Shown piece by piece: positions 1-11,830 of a stretch of DNA of 64,000 bases. The DNA comes from Thinopyrum elongatum (taxonomy: Eukaryota; Streptophyta; Magnoliopsida; Poales; Poaceae): positions 71,064,663 through 71,128,662 of the forward strand of contig CM022297.1 of the NCBI GenBank assembly GCA_011799875.1. Direction: 5' to 3'. Position 1 is the first letter of the stretch. Every line of letters begins with the position of its first letter. A program made the translations under genes and the position numbers. The notes beneath the pieces were generated by a model. It was not told the origin of the DNA, ran no database searches, and was given only the letters and a program-made list of their open reading frames with translations.

Positions 1-2791
1 GGATTTTTCTTTGTCCCAATCCGCCCGCTCCTTGTTGAAACTCTCCTTCAGCTTTTCCATAGCGGCTAAGGCACTGGTAAGCTCATCTTTGGTTTTGGAG
101 GTTTCTGCCTGCTGGGACTTGATGTTTTCTTGCAAATCAACGGTTTGAGTTTCCTTTTTGCTCAGCTCAGCCTATAAGAGACAAACATATCATGAATTGG
201 CAGTGCATATTTGAAGTACCAAGCACATAACAAGTCATGCACCTGATACTTGGGGGCTAATGCATATTTGCTCGTAATCAGAAATTTCTGCAAGTCACAA
301 GTGCAATACAAGTATTACTCTTGGCACTTGGGGGCTAATGTATGCTGGTTCAAAGTGACATTATGAGTATTCTTCTAAAAGTCCCGGTTCATCTTCATCA
401 GTTAAACCGGCCCTTGGGGACTATACCGGCGAAAGTTGTAATATTGCAATTCTAAGGTACCGTTTCATCTTAGAAAGATAACCCAGCCCTTGGAGGCTAA
501 GCATGCAAAGTTGAGATATTACAAAGTCCCAGTTTAGATGACTATCATAAACCGGCACTTGGGGGCTACTGGAGTTAATATTTGGAATTGAACACAAGAG
601 AGAAGCAGTTATGCAGTTACCTCATATCGCTCCTTCATTAGATTCACTAAACCGGCTTCAAAGTCGCGGCTTGTGTACAGGCGGTTTAAAAAACCAGAAT
701 GGATGTCTTGGGCGTTGAGGTGAGCATAGGTTGACAAATCTGTGTTCCATTTGCCTTTGCCCATAGCAGAAACCTCATCCTTGGCACTATGCTTCGATAA
801 AGCAACAGGATTGCCAAGAGCGGTGTGGCCGACGCCAGTAATCATAATATCATCTTCTTTATCATCAGCAGCCTTCACGGGAGTTGACGGTTTATCAGCA
901 GCCTTAGCTGGGCTGGCCGACTTATCATCCGCGCGAGCCGGGCTAGTCGGTTTATCAGTGTGGCCTGTGGTGTCAACTTCTATTTGTTCAACTATGAAGT
1001 TATAATCTTGAGGCGGGGGATCATCATGTGTAACATCAGTATTTGTTCTTTCCAGATCTGGAGTCTTCTCTGGTTCAATATCCACATTGTCATCAGACGG
1101 TCTATTTAACCGGGCCTTCTTACTAGGTCTAGGCTTGGCACTGAGAAGAACAAGAATAAAGATCAGTACAGTATGCAAAAATAACACATTAAGGATAAGA
1201 TTAAAGCATAACCTACCCAGGGACCGTCTTGAGGGTTGGAAGTTGTGTGGCCGTTGATTCGCCAGAGGACGAATTAGGTGTTCCCTGATAATTTGAATCA
1301 GACGGATTAAGGGGCTGTCGAAAACAACCCGCCTTGGGGCAAGAGATATCAGGAGTATAAGAGACCTCTGTTCGACGTTTCCGGACTGGAGTGTTTGGTA
1401 AACCAGCAGAGGTAACTACCTGGCCACTGTGCCGGGTTGTGGGGCGGGCTTCGTGTTGCTGTTTCTTCAAAAGAAAGTTTGGGTCCAAGTGAGCTAAGGG
1501 GTGAGAAAATTTTATTTTTCGGTTTGCTTGACGGCGTTTCTGTGTTGGCAGAGGGTCTAAACCGGAAGAAAGAATAGTTACCTCTGCATCGTCAGCCTGG
1601 CTGCCTTCGGCGTCGTCCTGATAACAGTCGTTGTCAATAAGGTGTATGAAGAAAGAACCGAGAGAGTCAAGTTCTACCTCTGAGTCCGGATTAGCCAGAT
1701 CCGCGTCAGCATTTGGTTCAGAAGATTCAGTGATCCTCTTCTTGGCAGGTTTCTTGGTGACCTTGGTCTTCGGGCGAAGTGGTTTGGCAGGTTTATCCTG
1801 TGGTTTTTTCTTCCAGAATGGGTCATCGCCCTGTGAAAGATGGACAAAATTTTGAGACTATTTGAAAAGGGGTAAGCTAAAACAAGAAAGTTGTGATTCT
1901 TACAGTGGGCGGCCTGTTGGAGACGCAGAAAGGGCTTAACCCGGTCTGGCTACAGACAGCTTCCGGTTCATTCAGTATTTTCTTGACAGCCTCAGTAATT
2001 TCGGCTTCTGTTAGCTGAATGTCGATGTGTCATTGAGGGTCTTTCAAATCCCCTGTGTACTCACACATTAAACCGGGGCGCCGGCTTAAGGGCAGAATGC
2101 TCCAAGTTATCCAACAGCGAACAAAGTCGACACCTGTCAAACCATTTGCCATAAAGGCTCTGAGCTTTGACAGTTGTGGTGCATAGTTGGACCATTCCTT
2201 GGCAGTCAGCCTTTGAGGGAAGGGATGAGTGTTGCTAAGCCGGTGGGGACGGTAACCCGGCAGAGGATTTTCATCAGTTGGAGATGTGTCTTTGCAGTAA
2301 AACCAAGTCTGATTCCAGTCCTTGGGGTGACTATGAAGCTTGGCATGAGGGAAGCTGACATCCTTCCTCTTTTGAATTGCCATTCCACCAAGCTCAGTGT
2401 TGGGTCCGTCTATGAACTCTGTGCGATGGTTTAAGTAAAAGAAATCCCTGAACAGTTCAACTGTGGGTTCCTCTTGAAGATAGGCCTCACAAAATACTTG
2501 GAAATTGCAAATATTGGACACAGAGTTTGGTCCAATATCTTGAGGGTGAAGTTGGAAGCTGGCCAGCACATCCCGGAAAAATTTTGAACTGGGAGGGCTA
2601 AAGCCTCGACCCAGATGGTCAGTGAATACAACTACTTCTCCATCCTTGGGTTCAGGAGGATTTTCCGGACCAAGGACCCTCTAGTGGATGACTTCTTTCT
2701 TGGCTAAAGCTCCAGTTGTGACACATATGTTTAATTGCTCTTCAGTAACCCGGGAAGGAACCCAGTTGCACTCGTAAACTTGTTTGGCCAT
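1..2791 (-). pseudogene. Antisense gene of element A (putative gypsy-type transposon domain plus coiled coil), disabled
   Basis: Read on the - strand, exons are 2791-1904, 1830-1217, 1140-621 and 171 leftward past the window edge. The junctions inspected have GT and AG. The start is the ATG at 2791-2789 (MAKQVYECNWVP). The first exon encodes a roughly 290-residue domain (TVELFRDFFYLNHRTEF, then KDWNQTWFYCKD) matching what is annotated in grasses as 'putative gypsy type transposon' (PF04195). Later exons are low-complexity and acidic, and the last visible exon is a coiled coil (ETQTVDLQENIKSQQAETSK). Two in-frame stops break it: TAG at 2681-2683 and TGA at 2030-2032, with matching protein on both sides. 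The role of this protein family is unknown. It is on the strand opposite gag-pol, so it needs its own promoter; see the TATA box at 3555-3563. Confidence 0.75.
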
Positions 2792-3554
2792 TTCAATGGG
2801 AAGCTGAAACACATTTATTGCCGGTTTAAGATTTATGACGGGCGAGCATAAAGCAATGCAAGATAAGCAGAAGCAGAGGTATATACATATTGTAAAACCG
2901 GAGTTTGGTATTACTAAACCGGAGTCTGACAGTGGAGAAGGTGCAAAGATCAATGAATTAGCGGTTTAAGAGGGGACTAATGATGCCTACTGGATTATTG
3001 TTCTTTGACAAAGCTAAACCGCCTATATTGGTATGAAAGATACAGATCTAAAATACCTAAGTGAGGGAAAAACAAGTTTCACAAAGTGATATGATAATTT
3101 CAGATCTGCAGCGTGACAGAAAACTAGAATATACTCAGACCTAAACTTCAGGTACTTAAACAGTTCATTAGGTTCAGATGAGTTTTTCTGTATGAAAGGG
3201 ATGCTCTAATGGGGAAAAAGGGAGCTTTAACTACAAAGCCACCGGAAAATATCAGATCTAACTTGCCATTTGCGCTACTGAGAAGAACAGGGAAGAACAG
3301 CTCTAGAACTTCGAAGAACTCCGATGAGTACAAACCCTAATGATAAGATCTAGGGTGGAAGGAGAGAAGGCTTACCAGTATAAAAGGAACAGCGGAGAGG
3401 CGTCGCGGTTTTCTGGTCCGATCAGGTCGATGCAGCGGCCTGCGTTGATGCGGCGGTCAGAGGTCGCGGCGGCGGAGCTCGAGCGCTGGTGCGGCTGTGC
3501 GAAGGAGGAAGACGAAGGAGGAAACGAAGGGGGAAATGATAAGGACCCCTGTCC

Positions 3555-3563
3555 CTATTTATA
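3555..3563 (-). promoter_or_regulatory. TATA box for the antisense gene of element A
   Basis: On the - strand the sequence reads TATAAATAG, a textbook plant TATA box. It lies about 770 bp upstream of the presumed ATG (2791) and outside the LTR. The stretch from about 3530 down to 3330 is GC-rich and then purine/pyrimidine-rich, as expected for a 5' UTR. The region 2800-3550 has no conserved reading frame and would hold 5' UTR and possibly an intron. Transcription itself is inferred. Confidence 0.5.
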
Positions 3564-3847
3564 AGGGGGTGGATACAAGGCATGCGCGGGAATCGAGGAG
3601 GCCAAAATCATCATATGGCTATATGGACGCCTCGATTCTCGGGACGGTTATTAAGATAAAGATCAGTTAAGATGTTCTAGGCCACGTGCGAGGTTAATGT
3701 GAAGCGACGTCATGGCGGTTTAAGAAAATTCTGTGAGCTGACGTCATGGCGGGTTATAGCAAGGTTTATCAGACAAGTGATGCAAGATTGTGACAAGTCA
3801 GGTATTGATGATTGATGTGAACAAGTTCAAATCAATCTGGGGCCTAA

Positions 3848-4366
3848 TGTTGGGGATATTATTACTGGGCGTAAACCGGCTAGGAGAGGCCGGGTTATCC
3901 CCATAATGAGTTATTTATATTTGAAGCCCATGAAGACAAGGAGTATGGCGCTTTATGAAGGCCCAGGGCCCAAAGGCGGATTAAGGGCTGGTAGGTGTAA
4001 ACCGCCATATTATATGTAACTTGTAAGATAAGAAAAGAGTAGAGACCGAGCCGGACACGTTTATGAGCCGGCCTCGGGATTCTGTAAACTGACGGGCGTC
4101 AACCCATGTATATAAGGGGATGACCCGGCGGCGGTTTGAGGGGGACAACAACTCGAGAGCCAGGCATAGCGGATTCGCTCCCTGGTCATCAAAACCCTAG
4201 CAATTCCACAACAACTGGATTAGGCCTTTACCTTCACCGTAAGGGGCCGAACCAGTATAAACTCTCTGCGTCCCTTGTCCGCTTTAACCCCTTTAAGCTA
4301 ACCCATCGCGATGGCTCCACGACTAAGTCCTTTCTCTAGGACATCTGCCGTGATAAGGCCACGACA
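3848..4366 (+). repeat. 3' LTR of element A
   Basis: It begins TGTTGGGGATATTATT and ends GGCCACGACA, giving TG...CA termini and 519 bp. A TATA box (TATATAAG, 4109-4116) lies on the + strand, about 260 bp into the LTR. The bases just before 3848 (CTGGGGCCTAA) are polypurine-like. Immediately right of 4366 the RT reading frame of element B resumes, which sets the right boundary precisely. The TATA direction and polypurine tract set the orientation. Confidence 0.82.
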
Positions 4367-6779
4367 CTGGTATTTGGGAAAAACCAGAATAACCATCTAG
4401 AAAGCAGAAGTGTGTATATTTTGATAGTCTTTCTAGCATTTGATCAATAAAAGGTAGAGGATAATGGTCTTTCTTAGTAGCTTTGTTTAACTTTCTAAAA
4501 TCAATAACCATTCTATAACCTGTGACAATTCTTTGCGGAATCAATTCATTTTTATCATTAGGAACAACGGTAATACCTCCCTTCTTAGGGACACAATGAA
4601 CAGGACTTACCCATCTACTATCAGCAACAGGATAAATTATACCTGCTTCCAGAAGCTTTAGTATTTCCTTTCTTACCACTTCTTTCATTTTTGGATTCAA
4701 CCGTCGCTGGTGATCAACAACAGGTTTAGCATCGGGTTCCATATTAATTTTGTGCTGACATAGAGTGGGACTAATGCCTTTAAGATCATCCAGAGTAAAT
4801 CCAATAGCTGCACGGTGCTTTCTCAGAGTTTTCAATAATTTATTTTCTTCATGCTTTGAAAGGTTAGCACTAATAATAACAGGATATATCTTCTTTTCAT
4901 CAAGATAAGCATATTTCAAAGTATCAGGTAATTGTTTAAGATCAAATACAGGATAACTCTTGGGTGGTAGAGGATCTCCAAGAATTTCAACAGGCAAATT
5001 GTGTTTCAAAACAGGCATTTTTTTAAAGAAAAACTCATCTAATTCCTTTCTTTCATTCATGAACATATCATTTTTATGGTCTAGCAAATATTGTTCTAAG
5101 GGATCAGTAGGAAGCATGGCAATAGAAGCAAGACCAATAATTTCATCTTTACTAGGCAATTCTTTATCATGGGGTTGTCTACGAAATTTGGAGAAATTAA
5201 ACTCATGAGACACATCCCCAAAACTTACAGTAACAGTTTCTTTCTCACAATCTATTTTGGCATTGACAGTGTTCAAGAAAGGTCTACCAAATATAATGGG
5301 ACAAAAATCATCTTGTGGGGAACCAAAAACTAGAAAATCAGTAGGGTATTTTATTTTCCCACACAAGACTTCAACATCTCTAACAATCCCAATTGGTGAT
5401 ATAGTATCTCTATTAGCAAGCTTAATAGTGACATCAATATCTTCTATTTCAGCAGGTGCAATATCATTCATAATTTCTTGATATAAGATAAAGGGAATTG
5501 CACTCACACTAGCACCCAAATCAGAAAAGCCATGATAACAATGATCTCCTATTTTAACAGAAACAACAGCCATGCCAACAACAGGTCTATGTTTATATTT
5601 ATCACCAGGTCTAGCAATTCTAGCAGCTTCATCACAGAAATAAAGAGCATGCCCATCAATATTATCGACCAAGAGATCTTTAACCATAGCAATACTAGAT
5701 TCAACTTTAATTTGCTCAGGGGGTGTAGGTGTTCTAGTGTAACTCTTACGAACCATGGATGAAGCTTTAGCATGTTCCTTTATCCTAACAGGGAAAGGTG
5801 GTTTCTCAATATAAGCAGTAGGAATAACGGGATCAACATTATAAGTAATAGTTTCCTCTTCAGCTTTAATAGGTTCTACTATTTTCACTTCAATGCGAGG
5901 ATGATATTTAAACCTCTCCTTAGGGAGATCAACATGAATAGCAAATGATTCATAGAAAGAAGCTACTATCTTAGAGTCAAGTCCATATTTAGTGCTAAAT
6001 TCACGAAAAGCATCGGTATCCATAAAAGATTTAGCACAATCAAACTTAAGGTTTATACCTGACTCCTTACCTTCGTCGAGTTCCCAATCTTCAGAGTTGC
6101 ATTTAATTCTTTCCAAGAGATCCCATTTGAATTCAATAGTCCTCTTCATAAAAGAACCAGTACAAGAAGTATCGAGCATGGATTGATCATTATGAGAAAG
6201 CCGAGCATAAAAGTTCTGAATAATAATTTCCCTTGAGAGCTCATGATTGGGGCGTGAATATAACATTGACTTAAGCCTCCCCCAAGCTTGAGCGATACTT
6301 TCTCCTTCATGAGGCCAAAAATTATATATATAATTCTGATCACGATGAACCAGATGCATAGGATAAAACTTCTGATGAAATTCCAATTTCAATCGGTTGT
6401 AATTCCAAGTCCCAATATCATCGCATAGCCTATACCATGTCAATGCCTTCTCCTTCAAAGATAAAGGGAAGACCTTCTTCTTGACTTCATCCTCGGGCAA
6501 ACCTGCAAGCTTAAATAATCCACAAACTTCATCCACATAGATTAGATGCATATCAGGATGTAATGTTCCATCTCCTGTATAAGGATTAGCTAGCAGTTTC
6601 TCTATCATACCCGAAGGAATTTCATAATAAATATTTTCAGTAGGTTCAGTAGGTTGAGGGGCAACTCTTTGCTCTTCCGGTCGGGGTGAAGATACCCCGA
6701 ACAAACCCCTCAAAGGATGGAGTTCCATAGTAACAACTGACAGTAATTTCAGCATGTAATATAAATGTTTCCTTACCAA
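4367..6779 (-). pseudogene. gag-pol of element B, truncated in reverse transcriptase
   Basis: One open frame of about 800 residues with no internal stop. Residues 100-190 form the retrotransposon gag region (LSLKEKALTWYRL, GESIAQAWGRLKSM). Around residue 415 is the aspartic protease active-site region (FSDLGASVSAIP), and about 40-70 residues later the PIIFGRPFLN flap-side motif. RT starts near residue 690 (EILKLLEAGIIYPVADSRWV, SPVHCVPKKGG, GYRMVIDFRKLNKAT) and reaches FCFLDGYSGFSQIPV, where it runs into the LTR of element A. The YxDD catalytic motif, RNase H and integrase are missing here. The last 14 codons of the open frame (4366-4323) are LTR sequence, not protein of this element. The lack of other lesions suggests B was fairly intact when it was split. 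Confidence 0.88.
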
Positions 6780-6804
6780 ATTTCACTTACCAAAGGTGCT
6801 TCAC

Positions 6805-6822
6805 TCCCCGGAAATGGCGCCA
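6805..6822 (-). other. Primer binding site of element B (tRNA-Asp type)
   Basis: On the - strand the 18 bases read TGGCGCCATTTCCGGGGA, complementary to the 3' end of plant tRNA-Asp with about two mismatches. It starts 4 bases downstream of the LTR end at 6827, which fixes the 5' LTR and the element's orientation. Confidence 0.75.
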
Positions 6823-6826
6823 GAAA

Positions 6827-8356
6827 TGAGTCTTGATGAACCACAAGTATATGGGATCTATCATAGTCCTTTCGATAAGTAAGAGTGTCGAACCCAACGA
6901 GGAGCAGAAGGAAATGACAAGCGGTTTTCAGCAAGGTATTCTCTGCAAGCACTGAAATTATCGGTAACAGATAGTTTTGTGATAAGATAACTAGTAACGG
7001 GTAACAAGTAACAAGTATAACAAAGGTGCATCAAGGTGGCCCAATCCTTTTTGTAGCAAAGGGCAAGCCTAGACGAACTCTTATATAAAGCAAAGCGCTC
7101 CCGAGGACACATGGGAATCATTGTCAAGTTAGTTTTCATCATGCTCATATGATTCGCGTTCGTTACTTTGATAATTTGATATGTGGGTGGACCGGTGCTT
7201 GGGTGCTGTCCTTACTTGGACAAGCCTCCCACTTATGATTAACCCCTCTCGCAAAAATCCGCAACTGCGAAAGAAGAATTAAGATAAATCTAACCATATC
7301 ATGAAACATGTGGATCCAAATCAGCCCCTTACAAAGCAACGCATAAACTAGGGTTTAAGCTTCTGTCACTCTAGCAACCCATCATCTACTTATTACTTCC
7401 CAATGCCTTCCCCTAGGCCCAAATCATGGTGAAGTGTCATGTAGTCGATGTTCACATAACACCACTAGAGGAAAGACAACATACAACTCATCAAAATATC
7501 AAACGAATACCAAATTCACATGACTACTTATAACAAGACTTCTCCCATGTCCTCAGGAACAAACATAACTACTCACAAAGCATATTCATGTTCATAATCA
7601 GAGGGGTAATAAATATCACCAAGGATCTGAACATATGATCTTCCACCAAATAAACCAACTAGCATCAACTACAAGGAGTAATCAACACTACTAGCAACCC
7701 ACAGGTACCAATCTGAGGTTTTGAGAAAAAAGATCGGATACAAGAGATGAACTAGGGTTTGTAGAGGAGATGGTGCTGGTGAAGATGTTGATGGAGATTA
7801 ACCCCCTCTCAATGAGAGGATTGTTGGTGATGACGATGGCTTCGATTTCCCCCTCCCAGAGGGAAGTTTCCCCAGCAGAACAGCTCCGCCGGAGCCCTAG
7901 ATTGCTTCTACCCAGGTTCAGCCTCGAGACAGCGGCACTTTGTCCCGAAAGCTTCCTTCTAATTTTTCCAGGTCAAAAGCCACCATATAGCAGAAGATGG
8001 GCACCAGAGACCTGCCAGGGGTCCCACAAGCCCTAGGGGCGCGCCCAGGGGGCTACGGCGCGCCCTCTAGGCTTGTGGCCACCTGGTGGGTCCCCTCTGG
8101 TATTTCTTCACCCAATATTTTTTATATATTCCAAAATAATTCTTCATAAATTTACGGGGCTTTTGGAGTTGTGCAGAATAGGTCTATCAGATTTGCTCCT
8201 TTCCGGTCCAGAATTCCAGCTGCCGGCATTCTCCCTCTTTGTGGAAACCTTGTGAAATAAGAGAGAAAAGGCATAAGTATTGTACCATAATGTGTAATAA
8301 CAGCCCATAATGCAATAAATATCAATACAAAAGCATGATGCAAAATGGACGTATCA
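6827..8356 (-). repeat. 5' LTR of element B
   Basis: On the - strand it starts TGATACGTCCATTTTGC (8356) and ends CAAGACTCA (6827), 1530 bp. The PBS follows after 4 bases. The interior contains no gene; ORFs in it are chance. The start and end motifs resemble LTRs common in wheat Athila families. Confidence 0.82.
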
Positions 8357-10250
8357 TATATCGATATGAGAAGAATGAAGAGTGGCAAGAACCTAAGATT
8401 GGGGATGCCCAAGGAACCCCAAGGTAATATTCAAGGAAGACCTAAGCAACTAAGCTTGGGGATGCCCCGGAACGCATCCCCTCTTTCGTCTCCAACATTA
8501 TCGGTAACCTCACTTGGAGCTATATTTTTATTCGTCACATGATATGAGTTTTGGTTGGAGCGTCATTTTATTTTATTACGATTTGATTTCTGTTATTTAG
8601 AATAATGTTTTGCATCTTTTATTTCAATAAAAATGTCAAGTATATCCTTTACCATGCTTATTTGGCAAGTCCATATGTTGTTGTTTGAAAACAGAAAGTT
8701 TGTTTTTTATGTTTTGAATATTTGTGAATAGTCAGAACTTGATAAAATCTTGAAATTTTTACACGGTGAGACATGATAAATTTTCTATAGTGTGGTATTT
8801 TTTCAGAATTGTTACTGTTAGGGAAGTATGAATATTATTGCACTCTTTACAGACTGTCCTGTTTAGACAAATTGCTGTTATGTTTGCATTGTTTGCATAT
8901 GTTTGCTTGTTTAATGATTCTATTTGAGGATAGGAGTATTAAATATGCAGAGGCATTTAGTATGCAATGTTAAGTTATAATTTTAGTGATTTTCTACAGT
9001 AGAGAATGATAAGGCTTTGCATTGATTTATACTAACGTATCTTACGAGTTCTTGTTGAGTTTTGTGTGGATGAAGTTTTTAAGAATTAGGGAAACCCTGT
9101 TATGAAAGGAATCAAGAAGACACAAGATCTCAAGTTTGGGGATGCCCAAGGCTTCCCAAGTTAATACTCCAAGAAGTCTCAAGTATCAAAGCTTGGGGAT
9201 GCCCCGGTAGGCATCCCACCTTTCTTCATCAACAATTATCGGTTAGTTTCGGTTGAGCCTAAGTTTTTGCTTATTCACATGAGTTGTGCTATCCTTGATG
9301 TGTTCTTTTATTTTCATTTTATTTGTTGTTTTAATAAAATACTTGGATCTGAGATCTTTATTTGGAGAGAGTCTTCACATAGCTACTCAATTGTTTGACT
9401 ACTCATTGATCTTCACTTATATCCTTTTGGATTAGTTTCTCATTCATTCTTGTGCTTCACTTATATCCTATGAGTAAATTGTTGAATGAATTGAATATCA
9501 TAAATCTGAAATTATATATGTTTCATATGCTTATCCCATGGGGAGTAATGACTTCACATATAAGAAGTATAGGTGGTAAAATTTATTGAAAGTTAGCAAA
9601 CACAGCATTGGTCACTTGAACAATTCATGAAAGAATATTGAAGGAAGAGAGATTTCACATATAAATATACTATCTTGGACATCTTCTATGATTGTGAGCC
9701 CATTAATTATTTTCAAACTTGAGCAAATTAGTTGAAGTTGGACAAGGAAGACAACGTAATGAGTTATGTTTGGGTATATTTGTATAGAAGTTATATTGTT
9801 ATGGATCCTCCAACATGTGGTGCTTGCTTAGGATCTTTTGCTAGCAAAAAATTCATACTGAGTAGAGATACTACTTGTGCATCCAAAAACCCTCAAACCC
9901 AGTTTCTTGCCATAAGTGTCCACCATATCTACCTATGAATTGAATAAGATCGTTCAAGTAAGTTGTCATCGGTGCAAAAAGCAATAAAAATTGCTCCTAA
10001 ATATGTATGATCTTTTATTGTAAGGGAAAATAAGTGTTGTACGAACTTGTGATGGTAAAGAAATAAAAGCAACGGACTGCATAATAAAGGTCTATCACAA
10101 AGGGCAATATAACATGACGTTCCTTTGCATTAAGGGTTTGCACATCCAAAAATAAAAAGTGCATGACAACCGCTGCTTCCCTCTGCAAAGGGCCTATCTT
10201 TTACTTTTATGTATTCAGTTTTGTGCAAGACTCAATAGCATTCCTTCTCA
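8357..10250 (+). mobile_element. Element C: 3' non-coding interior of an Athila-type gypsy (left of CACTA-1)
   Basis: About 1.9 kb without a credible gene. It contains two diverged copies (about 8395-8545 and 9127-9285) of a module built around GGGGATGCCCAAGG and AAGCTTGGGGATGCCCC. The same AAGCTTGGGGATGC reappears at 22022-22035, directly before the LTR at 22036, where it is the polypurine tract. This links 8357-10250 to 21473-22035 across the CACTA insertion. The stretch corresponds to the long region between integrase and 3' LTR in Athila elements. The coding part lies left of the window, beyond element B. Confidence 0.7.
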
Positions 10251-10282
10251 CACTACTGGGATCAGCTTCTTTGCCGTCTGCC
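10251..10282 (+). repeat. Left terminal inverted repeat of CACTA-1
   Basis: 32 bp starting CACTACTGGGATCAGC, matching the right TIR except for a few substitutions. TCA target duplication at 10248-10250. Confidence 0.92.
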
Positions 10283-10905
10283 ATGGCGGACGGCAAAGGC
10301 ATACATGCAGGACGGCAAAATGATTTGCCGTCAGCCAGCGGACGGCAAATAGTCCGGCTGAACGAGTGCCAGCAAAGGCCTACTTTGTCGTCTGCTTCTT
10401 GGAAACGGACGGCAAAGTATTGTGCCGTCCGCCGTCGGAGGCCAGCAGACGGCAAAGATCATGGATGGCAGTGGGGTGGGGTGAGAGCCGTTAGGGGGTT
10501 AATGGCGCTCTTTGCCGTCCGCCAGCAGACGGCAAAGAGGCAAAGATCTTTGCCGTCTGCTGACAGACGACAAAGAGCTCAGCTCGGCCAGCACTGAGAA
10601 GCTGCCACGTGGCCAGCTATGCCATCCGCCAGCAGACGGCAAAGATGTTTGAATCTTTGCCGTCTGCTGGCGGACGGCATAGCTGGCCCTGTTTGCTAGT
10701 CCTATTTGGTCACTTTGCCGTCCGCCAGCGGACGGCAAAGATTCAAACCTCTTTGCCGTCCGCTGGCAGACGGCAAAGTGACCAAAATAGGCAACCAGTG
10801 TTCCAAGTTTCTACAGGTGGCTGCCACGTGTCCTCTTTGCCGTCTGCTAGCGGACGACAAAGCTCTTTGCCGTCCGCTAGCGGACGGCAAAGAGGCTATA
10901 TATCA
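10262..10905. repeat. Left subterminal repeat array of CACTA-1
   Basis: Many direct and inverted copies of a motif close to TTTGCCGTCNGC, often fused to its complement to make palindromes such as GTCCGCTAGCGGAC flanked by CTTTGCC and GGCAAAG. In En/Spm the subterminal repeats are where the TNPA protein binds, and this array is in the matching position. ORFs predicted through it on both strands are artefacts of the repeats. Confidence 0.88.
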
Positions 10906-10929
10906 CCTGTTTTTATTTGAATCCATTTA

Positions 10930-11830
10930 ATTTGACAGGATTTCACACACAGATATACATGCATACATATCCAACAACATATAACAGCATGTCCAACAAC
11001 ATATTTCATCAAATCCAACATATATATCCAACAACATAGTTCAACAAAGTCCAACATATCCATATATACATACATAACCAGAAACAAGTTTCCAACAACA
11101 TATCCATATAGACATACATATCCAAACAAGTTTTCATAAACAAAAGGAAGCACCAGAAGAATAGTACACTCCATGAATCCAAGCTTCCTCATGTAAGGCA
11201 AATCTGCAAATTGGGAAAGATGTAAGTTAGAAGAAGAAGAAGACTAGCTAGAAGAAAAGGAAGAGGAGGAAAAGAAGAAGAAGAAGAATTTATCTTCTCT
11301 TTCTTTCTCTCCTCTCCTATTATTTATCTTCTTCTTTTCTAACTAATGTAGGCAAAAATGCCATTTTTGGGCTAAGGTAGGTAAAAATGCTAAGTGTGTA
11401 GGTCAATTTAGAGCTAAGCTAGGCAAATAGGTCATTTTGGAGCTAACATAGGTTAAATGGATCATATTGGAGCTAACCTAGCTAAACTTGGTCATTGTTG
11501 AGCTAACCTAGCTAATTATGCCATTTTTGACCTAACTAAGCTTATTGTGTCATTTTAGAGGACAACAAGCTAAGTATATGACATTTATGAGGTTAGCAAG
11601 GTTATTATGCCATTTACGAATAAAAACAAGTAAGAGGAGGAAAAGAAGAAGAAGAAGAAGAAGAAGAAGAAGAAGAAGAAATTCTTCTTCTTCTTCTTCT
11701 TTTCTTCCTATTCCTTCTTTCCTTCCTCTTCCTTGATTTTCTTCATCTTATTATGTCATTTATGGACTAAATAGGCTAAATTATGTCAAAAATGGACTAA
11801 ACAGGCTAAATAAGAAGAAAAATACCGTTA
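10930..11830. repeat. CACTA-1 3' flank: degenerate short tandem repeats, no gene
   Basis: At 10950-11110 there is a degenerate repeat of TCCAACAACATAT. At 11226-11330 and 11640-11730 lie GAA/TTC microsatellites. The stretch 11340-11820 is built of loose roughly 35-40 bp units resembling TAGGTCATTTTGGAGCTAAC. No coding region is visible. It is downstream of the tnpA-like stop codon (11831) and would be its 3' UTR and terminal control region. Confidence 0.65.

Larger units (their letters stand above)
1..4366 (+). mobile_element. Element A: 3' part of a Tat-type Ty3/gypsy retrotransposon, cut by the window start
   Basis: An LTR at the right end (3848-4366) is preceded by a purine-rich polypurine-like stretch ending at 3847. 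Its TATA box reads on the + strand, so this is the 3' LTR of a + strand element whose gag-pol lies left of the window. The sequence between 1 and 3847 carries a multi-exon gene on the opposite strand. Established knowledge: Tat-lineage gypsy elements (Grande, Retand and relatives) often carry such an antisense ORF between integrase and the 3' LTR. The right LTR edge falls inside the RT codons of element B, so A is the younger insertion. The left LTR and the target duplication cannot be checked here. Confidence 0.8.
4367..8356 (-). mobile_element. Element B: Athila-type Ty3/gypsy retrotransposon, 5' part, interrupted by element A
   Basis: Reading right to left: 5' LTR (8356-6827), a primer binding site for tRNA-Asp (6822-6805), then one long frame with gag, protease and reverse transcriptase running into the insertion of element A at 4366/4367. 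The rest of RT, RNase H and integrase must lie beyond A, left of the window. LTR length (1.53 kb), tRNA-Asp priming and sequence style fit the abundant Triticeae Athila families (Sabrina/WHAM group). The exact family name is not certain. The outer LTR edge at 8356/8357 abuts the interior of element C, so B inserted into C. Confidence 0.85.

Noticed and set aside
10262..10905. Regular palindromic repeats with short unique gaps, CRISPR-like at first sight
   Set aside because: Both orientations are mixed, spacers vary in length, the repeats sit beside a CACTA TIR and recur at the other end of the element. The genome is a plant's.
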